This document shows, one piece after another, positions 57,041-64,000 of a stretch of 64,000 bases of DNA (positions within the stretch are counted from its first letter, which is position 1; every line of letters starts with the position of its first letter). Location of the stretch: the NCBI GenBank assembly GCA_020632695.1, contig JACKFB010000004.1, positions 62,001 to 126,000 of the forward strand, read 5' to 3'. Source of the stretch: Deltaproteobacteria bacterium (GTDB lineage Bacteria > Myxococcota_A > UBA9042 > PHBI01 > JACKFB01). Both the position numbers and the translations under genes were made by a program. The notes under the pieces are model-generated. The model did not search any database. It was not told where the DNA came from and saw nothing but the letters and a program-made list of their open reading frames with translations.

Positions 57041-58759
57041 TCAGCCGGGCTCGGGCTTGCGTAGCAGCAGCGCCTTGAACTCGTGCGGGACCAGCCCCAT
57101 GAGGCGGTCCTCGATCTTGTCGTAGCGCAGGTCGCCGATGGTCTCCGGGTCGACGTGACCCTCGAGGAGGTCGGCGACCAGGTCCTCGGTCCAGGCGCGC
57201 TTGTCCAGGGTCACGCCCGACGCGGCGAGCAGCGCCTGGAGCGCGCGGAAGTAGCTGCGCGTCGTCGCCAGGCCCCGGGCGTCACGGTCCATGTCGATGA
57301 GATCCATCACGAAGACGAAGTCGGGCTCGAAGCCCAGCGCCTTCGCCACGGTCATCAGGTGGCCGAAGTGGATGGAGAGCTCGGGGTGGTCGAGCTGGGT
57401 CGAGAGCACCGGCCAGCGGCCCATCTCCCCGAACTCGCTGATGAAGGCCACGCCGCCGGGGCGCAGGGCCTCGAAGGCGCGCTCGACGAAGCGGATGGCG
57501 CCCACGTTGATGTAGAAGGGATCGGGGGCGTCGCCGATGGGGATGGTGTAGCGCGCGACGGCCTCTCCGGCCGGCCCCAGCGTCGCCAGGTGCGACTGGA
57601 AGGCGTCGCCGACCAGCGACTCGTCGTCCAGGCGCGCCTCCTCGTGGGTCATGCGCGCGGCGGGGAGGTCGCCGATCATCTCGTTGGAGATGAGCAGATC
57701 GTAGGCTTCGCCAGGCCAGGCGTCGGTGAGGGCCTCGCCCTGGTGGACGGTCACCGGGAGGTCGGCCAGCTCCTCGCGCTGGCGGGTCGCCAGAGTGGGC
57801 GAGAGCTCGAGGATGTCGTAGCGCACCTCGTGGCCGCGCGCTTGCAGCGATTCGATGACGGCGCGCGCCACCTTGCCCAGCCCCGCACCCACCTCGAGCA
57901 CGCGCAAGGGGCCCTCGCCGATGAGGCCGCGGGCGGCCAGCCCGTCCACCAGCGCGTCGCCGTAGCGGCGGCCGCCCAGCGCCGGGTGGGGGTCGCGGAA
58001 CAGGTGCGAGAGCGTGGTCTCCTGGTGGTCGAACTGGGCGTCCGCGTCGGCGATGGCGTGGCGGTAGTAGGCCTCCGGCGAGGCCAGGTCATCCAGCGGC
58101 TCCACCGGCGGGTCGCTCTCGGGGTCGTAGCTGGCGTAGGGCATGGTGCTGGTGAGGTAGGGCGGCTGCATGTGCTGGCGGCCCTTGAAGAAGGAGAGCC
58201 CCACGCCCGAGAGCTTCAGCGCCTGCAGGTCGTGGTGCACCAGCCGCTCGACCAGCGCGGTGACCTCGGCCATCCCGTGCTCCCCGGCCAGCGCGCTGAG
58301 CCGCGTCTCGCCGTCCATCGCGCGCCAGATGGCTGCCTCGGCCGCGCTCAGCCGGTGCTCGCGGACGGGCCGCTCGCCCCACGCGGTGAAGAAGGTGAGC
58401 CCGCCGTCGGCTTCGCGCCGCCAGACGTTCCAGGGGCCAGGGACGCCGACCATCTCCCAGATGCCGTCCAGCTCGTCGGTGCCGGGCGTCATCAGGCACT
58501 TGAACTGCAGGAAGATGCCGACGAAGCTCTCCGGCGTCTGCTCGCCGAAGGCGTTGCCGTAGCGCCCGCACACCCGCTCGGGGTCCGCCGGCGTCCGGAA
58601 CTCCTGCAGGAAGGCCAGGATGTCCGGGCTCATCTTCAGGATGAACCCGTAGAGGTCATGGTAGAGGTAGACCTCGCCCATGTGGGCGAAGGTCGAGGTG
58701 CGCGGGGAACGCACGAGCGCCCGCGGATCGTGGGTGCCCGGGGCTACTTCGGCAGACAC
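57041..58759 (-). CDS. PqqD-like domain fused to SAM-dependent methyltransferase
   Basis: 572 aa if started at GTG 58759; ATG 58681 is an alternative that gives 546 aa. The N-terminal 100 residues (VYLYHDLYGFILKMSPDILA) resemble PqqD-like winged-helix peptide-binding domains, and further helical sequence follows. A class I methyltransferase core comes later: VLEVGAGLGKVARAV (motif I), YDILELSP and YDLLISNEMIGDLPAARM. The GTG lies inside the end of the upstream lipoprotein gene, a 16-nt overlap, so it is coupled to it. It may modify a peptide or the lipoprotein; the substrate is unknown. Confidence 0.68.
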   Translation of the reverse strand: MSAEVAPGTHDPRALVRSPRTSTFAHMGEVYLYHDLYGFILKMSPDILAFLQEFRTPADPERVCGRYGNAFGEQTPESFVGIFLQFKCLMTPGTDELDGIWEMVGVPGPWNVWRREADGGLTFFTAWGERPVREHRLSAAEAAIWRAMDGETRLSALAGEHGMAEVTALVERLVHHDLQALKLSGVGLSFFKGRQHMQPPYLTSTMPYASYDPESDPPVEPLDDLASPEAYYRHAIADADAQFDHQETTLSHLFRDPHPALGGRRYGDALVDGLAARGLIGEGPLRVLEVGAGLGKVARAVIESLQARGHEVRYDILELSPTLATRQREELADLPVTVHQGEALTDAWPGEAYDLLISNEMIGDLPAARMTHEEARLDDESLVGDAFQSHLATLGPAGEAVARYTIPIGDAPDPFYINVGAIRFVERAFEALRPGGVAFISEFGEMGRWPVLSTQLDHPELSIHFGHLMTVAKALGFEPDFVFVMDLIDMDRDARGLATTRSYFRALQALLAASGVTLDKRAWTEDLVADLLEGHVDPETIGDLRYDKIEDRLMGLVPHEFKALLLRKPEPG

Positions 58760-61353
58760 ACGCCCTCCGTGCATTCGTATCCGTCGGCGAGCCGGCAGTC
58801 GCTCGGCTGCGCGCAGGTCCTGGCGCAGAACGTGCCGCCCGCCGGGTGGGCGCGGCACTCGGTGTCGGGCGGGCAGGCGGGCCCGCCATCGCCGCAGCCC
58901 AGGGTCGCGCAATAGCCCTGGTGATCGGTGAGCGTGCACACGTCCTGTCCGGCGCAGTCGACGTGGTCGTAGCAGGACGAACCGGGCGCGCCGTCGCCGC
59001 CGAGCCCGCAGCGCGAGCCCTCGGCGAAGGCCTTGCACACGTAGCCCAGCGCCTTGCGGCAGTCGCTCGACGTCGCGCAGGTCGGCGCGCAGTAGGTGTC
59101 CTGGCAGGCGTGGGCGGCGGGGCACTCGCCTGCGTCCAGGCAGAAGTCGCTGACGCAGTCGCCGCTCGCGCCGTCGCACACCTCGTAGAGCGGGCAGGAC
59201 AGCGCCGTGCATCCAGAGGGCGGCGGGCCCTCGCCCTCGGTCACCAGCCACTCCAGGTCGTAGGCCGCGCCGATGGGGCCCTGGACCCGCACCAGCACCT
59301 TGCCGGCGGCGGGGACGGTCGCGCCCACGGTGGCGGACGACGCCGACGGCCCGTCGGTGTCCAGCACGTTCTTGCCCTCCGGCCCGAAGGCCGTCAGCGT
59401 CAGCTCGCCCGCGCCCGCGCCGTCGATGGCCACCAGCACCTGGTCGCCGGGTTGGGCCGACAGCGCGAACCAGTCGGGGGTGCAGCACACGTGGAGCCCG
59501 CTCGTCGTCCCCTCGGCGCCGGCGAGCGGCGCCGCGCCGGCCGCGTCGCCATGGGCCCCGAGGGCGTCCTCGACGCAGGCGCCCGTGTGCTCCGCGGTCA
59601 AGGTGTAGGAGCCGGTGGCCGAGCCGGGCGGGTACCCCGATACCCGCAGATACCAGGTGCCCGCCGCCGGCACCTTGGCCAGCGAGACCGTCTCCACCGC
59701 AGCCAGGGTCGCCGACTGGGCCACCGGGGCGACGTCGCCCGGAGACCGCCACAGGCCCAGGTCCAGGTCGGCCGTGCCGCCGGTGTCCAGGCTGGCGGCC
59801 AGCGACTCGCCACAGGCCAGCGCCAGCGAGTGGAAGTCGATGTCGCCCGGGCAGATCGTCCGTGAGGCCCCGGCCGCCGGCAGCGCCTTGGCCTGAGCGA
59901 AGCTGTCGTCGGGCTCCGCGGCGTCGGGCGCGCACTGGGCGGCGTCCGACAAGCTGGTCGTGAGGGTGTAGGTCATGTGGAAGCTCTCCTGACCCACGCC
60001 GGTCACCACCGGGTAGACGACGGTCTCGGTGGCCGCCGACCAGCTCAGCGACTCCTGGTCCGACGCCGTCTCGCTCGAGGCCAGGATGAGGCCCTCGCCG
60101 TCCAGCAGGAAGAGGTCCAGATCGCCGGCCGAGGCGTCGAAGTCCAGCACCAGGTCCAGCGTCCGGGCGGTGGGGACGGTCAGCACGTACCAGTCGACGT
60201 CGATGGGGACGAGCTCGGTGTCGCAGACCGCCGCCTGCAGCGTGCCCGGCACCAGCGGGCTCGCCTGGGCGGTGCTCTCGTTGGGCTCGCCCGGGTCGTC
60301 GGTGCACTCCGGGCCGCCGCCCACGGGCGCCTTGGCCACCGTGATGTCCAGCGACGCGAACGCGGTGAAGACGCCGTCGGAAGCGGCGAAGGTGACCACC
60401 CACGACTGCCCCGCGGCGCCCTCGGGCGGCGTCCAGGCGAAGGTGGCTCCGGTCAGCGTGGCGCCCTCGGGCGCGCCCGCCGTGATGGCGAAGCTCACCG
60501 GATCGCCGTCGGGATCGGTGGCCTCCAGCGTGACGCTGAGCGGCTGGCCCACCGCCGCCGAGACGGACCCCGGCGCCGTGAAGACCGGCGGGCCCGGGCC
60601 GCCGCCGCCGGTGACGCGGACGACGAAGCCGACCTCCAGGCGCGCGGTGAGCGTCCCGTCGGTGGCGGTGAAGGTGACGCGCACGGTCTTGCCCGCCAGC
60701 GTGGACGGAGGCACCCAGGCGAAGACGCCGCTGCCGTCGTTGAGCGTGGCGCCGGTCGGCAGGTCGCCGTCGTAGCCGTAGACCACGGTGTCGCCGTCGG
60801 CGTCGGTGGCGCGCAGCACCAGATCGTAGGCCTTGCCCACGGTCACGATCTGGTCGCCCACCGGCGTGAACACCGGCGGGTGCGCGGCCTTCTCGGTGAC
60901 CACCTCGATGCGCACCGTCTCGCGGTCGAAGTCCTGGCCGTCGCTCACCACGAAGGTCAGGAACACGGTCTGCGGGCTGGCCTCTGGCGTCCACTCGAAG
61001 CGGCGCTCGGCCTTGATGAACTTGGCCCCGGACGGGAGCGAGCCGAACACGCTGTAGGTGAGCGGCGAGCCGTCGGGGTCCTCGGCCTCGACGACGATGG
61101 TCAGCGTCTCGCCCACGGTCGCGACCCGGTCACCGATGCGGGCCAGCACCGGGGGGGCGTTGTCGACGGTGACGCCGTCGGGCTTGGAGGTCGTGTCCGG
61201 GCCGGCGTCATCGCTGACGGCGGTGTCCGCCCGGGTGTCGGCGCTCGCGTCGGGGCTGGCGTCGGCGCCCGCCGACGGGTCTCCGCCGCCGCAGCCGACC
61301 GCGCCGCCGAGCAGGGCGCCGAGCGCGAGCACCGCCCACGGGTTGCGCCTCAC
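58744..61353 (-). CDS. giant lipoprotein with Ig-like and Cys-rich domains
   Basis: 869 aa, GTG start overlapping the lysC stop. Lipobox GGAVGC (Cys21), an Asp/Ala-rich tether, three cadherin/Ig-like repeats in residues 65-340 (each with a PxF or APPVLARIG start and ATDADGD-type turns), two or three PPC-type jelly-roll domains (DVDWYVLTVP, GTWYLRVSGYPPGSATGSYT), and a C-terminal Cys-rich region with six-Cys repeats. The repeats use Ca-binding-like DPDG/DADGD motifs. It is likely a surface adhesin or binding protein. Confidence 0.78.
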   Translation of the reverse strand: MRRNPWAVLALGALLGGAVGCGGGDPSAGADASPDASADTRADTAVSDDAGPDTTSKPDGVTVDNAPPVLARIGDRVATVGETLTIVVEAEDPDGSPLTYSVFGSLPSGAKFIKAERRFEWTPEASPQTVFLTFVVSDGQDFDRETVRIEVVTEKAAHPPVFTPVGDQIVTVGKAYDLVLRATDADGDTVVYGYDGDLPTGATLNDGSGVFAWVPPSTLAGKTVRVTFTATDGTLTARLEVGFVVRVTGGGGPGPPVFTAPGSVSAAVGQPLSVTLEATDPDGDPVSFAITAGAPEGATLTGATFAWTPPEGAAGQSWVVTFAASDGVFTAFASLDITVAKAPVGGGPECTDDPGEPNESTAQASPLVPGTLQAAVCDTELVPIDVDWYVLTVPTARTLDLVLDFDASAGDLDLFLLDGEGLILASSETASDQESLSWSAATETVVYPVVTGVGQESFHMTYTLTTSLSDAAQCAPDAAEPDDSFAQAKALPAAGASRTICPGDIDFHSLALACGESLAASLDTGGTADLDLGLWRSPGDVAPVAQSATLAAVETVSLAKVPAAGTWYLRVSGYPPGSATGSYTLTAEHTGACVEDALGAHGDAAGAAPLAGAEGTTSGLHVCCTPDWFALSAQPGDQVLVAIDGAGAGELTLTAFGPEGKNVLDTDGPSASSATVGATVPAAGKVLVRVQGPIGAAYDLEWLVTEGEGPPPSGCTALSCPLYEVCDGASGDCVSDFCLDAGECPAAHACQDTYCAPTCATSSDCRKALGYVCKAFAEGSRCGLGGDGAPGSSCYDHVDCAGQDVCTLTDHQGYCATLGCGDGGPACPPDTECRAHPAGGTFCARTCAQPSDCRLADGYECTEGVCLPK

Positions 61354-62546
61354 TGCGGGCCTCCGAGCAGCTCGGCGTGGAGCCGCCGGACCAGGGGCTC
61401 GACCGCGGGACCGGGCACGGTCAACGCGGCGGCGAGCGGCCCCAGGTGGAGCGGGCAGGGGGCCTGGGCCACCTCGCGGGCCGTCGCCAGCACGCGACGC
61501 AGCAGCGCCGGCTCGTCGCCGAGGCCGTGGCCGACCACCGTGACGCTGCCGCGGTCGGTGCGGGTCGAGACGGCCGCGCCGAACACCTCGCCCAGGCGCG
61601 TCTGCAGCGCCTCGAGCCGGTGCGCGTCGTCCAGCGGGAAGCTCAGCCGCAGCGCCTCGTCCCCGCCGCCGCTCATCGTCTCGGCGTAGACGCCCAGCCG
61701 GTCCATCTCCTCGAGCAGGACGCCCGCGTCCTGGCCGGCCGCCAGGGTGAGCTCTCCCAGGCGCACCCGGTGGGCGATGGCCGTCACCGGCGACCCCTCG
61801 TGACCCGGGTTCACCCGCACCACGGTCCCGGCGTCGTCTCGCGGGCCGAAGGTGGACTTGGCGAAGATGGCCACGCCGCGCCGCGAGGCGTACTCGACGC
61901 AGTCCTGGTTGAGCACCCGGCTGCCGTGCCGCGCGAGGGCCACCATCGCGTCGTGGTCGAGCGCGTCCAGGCGACGGGCCTCGGGGACGACCCGCGGATC
62001 GGCGGTGTAGACGCCGTCGACGTCGCTGCAGATCTCGCAATACTCGGCGCCCAGCGCGGCGGCCATCGCCACCGCCGTCGTGTCGGTGCCGCCGCGGCCC
62101 AGCGTGGTGATCTCCCGCGCGTAGCTCACGCCCTGGTAGCCGGCGATGATGACGACCTTGCCCGCGTCCAGCTCGTCGAGCACGCGGTAGGGCCGCACCT
62201 CGATGATGCGGGCGCGGTTGTGGCGCGTGTTGGTGATGACGCCCGACTGCGACCCGGTGAAGGACACGGCCAGCACGCCCAGCTCGCCCAGCGCGATGGC
62301 GAGCAGCGCCGTCGAGACCCGCTCGCCGGTCGAGAGCAGCATGTCCAGCTCGCGCGGGTTCGGGTTGGCCGCCAGGCCCTTGGCCCGCGCCAGCAGCTCG
62401 TCGGTGGTCTTGCCCATGGCGCTGACCACGGCGACGACGCGCCGCCCGTCCGCCACCGTGTCGGCGATGCGGCGAGCCACCGCCCGCACGCGGTCGAGGT
62501 CCGCCAGCGAGCTGCCGCCATACTTGTGCACGACGATCGGATTCAT
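61350..62546 (-). CDS. lysC: aspartate kinase
   Basis: 398 aa. The kinase domain starts MNPIVVHKYGGSSL; other motifs are VSAMGKTTDELL, STGERVSTALLAIAL, LGRGGTDTTAVAMAAAL and CSDVDGVYTADPR. It has C-terminal ACT-type sequence for feedback inhibition. It commits aspartate to the Lys/Thr/Met pathway. The ATG at 62546 is preferred over an upstream one that adds a non-family leader. No other gene of that pathway is adjacent. Confidence 0.95.
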   Translation of the reverse strand: MNPIVVHKYGGSSLADLDRVRAVARRIADTVADGRRVVAVVSAMGKTTDELLARAKGLAANPNPRELDMLLSTGERVSTALLAIALGELGVLAVSFTGSQSGVITNTRHNRARIIEVRPYRVLDELDAGKVVIIAGYQGVSYAREITTLGRGGTDTTAVAMAAALGAEYCEICSDVDGVYTADPRVVPEARRLDALDHDAMVALARHGSRVLNQDCVEYASRRGVAIFAKSTFGPRDDAGTVVRVNPGHEGSPVTAIAHRVRLGELTLAAGQDAGVLLEEMDRLGVYAETMSGGGDEALRLSFPLDDAHRLEALQTRLGEVFGAAVSTRTDRGSVTVVGHGLGDEPALLRRVLATAREVAQAPCPLHLGPLAAALTVPGPAVEPLVRRLHAELLGGPQ

Positions 62547-62710
62547 GGCGACGCATGGTAGCCGAGGCGCCCTCCCCGGACCAGCCGACACGCACTCCGC
62601 GGCCCCAGGCGCCAGCGGCCTGGGTGCTTGCCCTGCGATCGGCGTTGTGGTTTGAACAGGGGCCCGTCCCTTCCCACAGCGAGAGCTCACCGCGGGAGAA
62701 GCGCAAGTCC

Positions 62711-64000
62711 ATGGAATTCAAGCTGCACACGGCCGATGTCGCCGCCCTGGCGACCCCGCTCCTCGGGGTACCTGTCTTCTCTGACGACGGCGCGCGCGGT
62801 GCCGCTTACGACGAGGCCAACGCGCGCTCCGGGGGCCTGCTGGGTCGCATCGCCAGCGAGGAGGGCTTCAAGGGGGAGGCGGGCAAGCGGCTGCTCGTGC
62901 ACACGCCGGACGGGAAGGCGAAGCGCATCCTGCTGCTGGGCGCCGGGAAGGCCGGCTCGGCCAAGGCGCTGGATCAGCGCGGGCTCGCCTCGGCGCTGGT
63001 CAAGGAGGCGAACGCGCGGAAGCTCGGCGCCGCCGCCCTCGTGCTCGACGCCGAGGACGCGGCCATCGGCGCGGCGGTCGAGGGGGCGCTCCTGGGGGCC
63101 TACCGCTACGACAAGTGGAAGACGCGCGAGGTGGACGGGCCCACCTGCACGACGGTGACCCTGGCGGCCGCGGGCGCCGACGCCAAGGCGCTGCGCGGCG
63201 CCGTCGCGCGGGCCACGGCCGTGTCGAAGGCCGTGAACCTCGCCCGCGACCTGGTCAACGACCCGCCCACGCTGGCCACGCCGGTGCGCCTGGCGGAGGT
63301 CGCGTCCGAGATCGCCGAGGAGCACGGGCTGGAGATCGAGATCTTCGACCGGGCGGAGATCCAGCGCCGCGGCATGAACCTCCTGGACGCCGTCGGCGCC
63401 GGCAGTGACGTCGAGCCGCGCTTCATCCACCTGACCTACCGGCCCAAGGGCGCCAAGACGGGCAAGGGCGGCAAGAAGACGCCGAGCATCGCCCTGGTCG
63501 GCAAGGGGATCACCTTCGACTCGGGCGGGTACAGCCTCAAGCCGCCAGCGTCGATGGAGGACATGAAGATGGACATGGCCGGGGCCGCAGCGGTCCTGGG
63601 CGCCATGCAGGCCATCGCCACGCTGGGCTCGCCCTACGTGGTGCACGGCATCGTCCCGTCGGCCGAGAACCTGGTCAACGGGGCCGCCTACAAGGTCGGC
63701 GACATCTTCCGCTCGCTCAACGGCAAGTCGGTCGAGGTCATGAACACCGACGCCGAGGGCCGCCTCATCCTTGCGGACGCGCTCTGCTTCGCCGAGCGGC
63801 TCGGCGTCGACCGCATCGTCGACCTCGCCACGCTGACCGGGGCCTGCGTCATCGCGCTGGGACCCAATACGGCCGGCCTCTTCAGCAACGACGAGGCCTT
63901 CGGCGGGCGCGTGCGCGCCGCGGCCGACGCCGCGGGCGAGTCGGTGTGGCCCATGCCGCTCGAGAAGAAGCTCGAGTCGATGCTCAAGACACCGAACGCC
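62711..64000 (+). CDS. pepA: leucyl aminopeptidase (M17), 3' end cut by window
   Basis: 430 codons are visible and the frame runs off the edge; full length should be about 500 aa. The N-terminal macro-like domain begins FKLHTADVAALATPLLGV. In the catalytic part the metal-site motifs GKGITFDSGGYSLKP and the family signature NTDAEGRLILADAL are present, along with KMDMAGAAAVLGAM. The enzyme releases N-terminal residues from peptides and needs two metals. Divergent from lysC across 164 nt. Confidence 0.94.
   Translation, partial: MEFKLHTADVAALATPLLGVPVFSDDGARGAAYDEANARSGGLLGRIASEEGFKGEAGKRLLVHTPDGKAKRILLLGAGKAGSAKALDQRGLASALVKEANARKLGAAALVLDAEDAAIGAAVEGALLGAYRYDKWKTREVDGPTCTTVTLAAAGADAKALRGAVARATAVSKAVNLARDLVNDPPTLATPVRLAEVASEIAEEHGLEIEIFDRAEIQRRGMNLLDAVGAGSDVEPRFIHLTYRPKGAKTGKGGKKTPSIALVGKGITFDSGGYSLKPPASMEDMKMDMAGAAAVLGAMQAIATLGSPYVVHGIVPSAENLVNGAAYKVGDIFRSLNGKSVEVMNTDAEGRLILADALCFAERLGVDRIVDLATLTGACVIALGPNTAGLFSNDEAFGGRVRAAADAAGESVWPMPLEKKLESMLKTPNA

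Overview
The window is about 70 % G+C bacterial chromosome. Two proteins end in MYXO-CTERM-like tails (invariant Gly-Cys, membrane helix, Arg cluster), several lipoproteins carry Asp-rich tethers straight after the lipobox, and the proteome style fits Myxococcota (former Deltaproteobacteria). This assignment is an inference from style; no rRNA or tRNA gene was seen.

Layout. 1-957: hexamer repeat array and short leader. 958-5192 (+): GDP-fucose cassette gmd-fcl, then thpR and a capsule-type glycosyltransferase-like gene, all overlapping or nearly so. 5193-5644: second array. 5645-12558 (-): tetR-tolC-adaptor-RND pump operon with a translationally coupled FkbM methyltransferase at its end. 12677-16660: NDH-2-type dehydrogenase, DUF2330 surface protein, sirtuin. 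16672-19324: GH31 lipoprotein with an apparent frameshift. 19325-24681: an accessory island of hexamer arrays, three copies of a very large conserved hairpin each beside a four-helix-bundle (S23/Avd-like) gene, one broken copy, and a stand-alone HsdR-N-type endonuclease. 24682-36553: metallophosphoesterase, GH15-like surface protein, radical SAM protein, fdhD, greB, SRAP protein, and a TPR/multi-membrane-protein pair. 36784-37782: type II glutamine synthetase. 38142-44111: comEC and the rpsB-tsf-pyrH-frr operon. 44310-49453: lipoprotein, DUF2332, nth, recO, mgtE, RodZ-like protein. 49582-54557: LolC/E-type permease, lipoprotein, two small genes. 54913-57032: lolA-rimO. 57041-62546: lysC, a giant lipoprotein and a PqqD-like/methyltransferase fusion, translationally coupled. 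62711-end: leucyl aminopeptidase, cut by the window edge.

How it fits together. Most of the window is ordinary housekeeping and envelope biology: fucosylated glycan supply, drug efflux, lipoprotein sorting (lolA, LolC-like), translation factors. The exception is 19.3-24.7 kb. There a conserved hairpin module (54-nt three-stem-loop head, long stem whose sequence differs between copies but stays paired, outer arms that also covary) sits 3-7 nt upstream of each four-helix-bundle gene, and the modules lie between arrays of GGNNNC hexamers. Two copies share the same frameshift yet differ mainly at synonymous sites, and as direct repeats they bracket the endonuclease gene. I consider this the best candidate for an undescribed system. 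Its function is unknown, and part of the frameshifting could be sequencing error.
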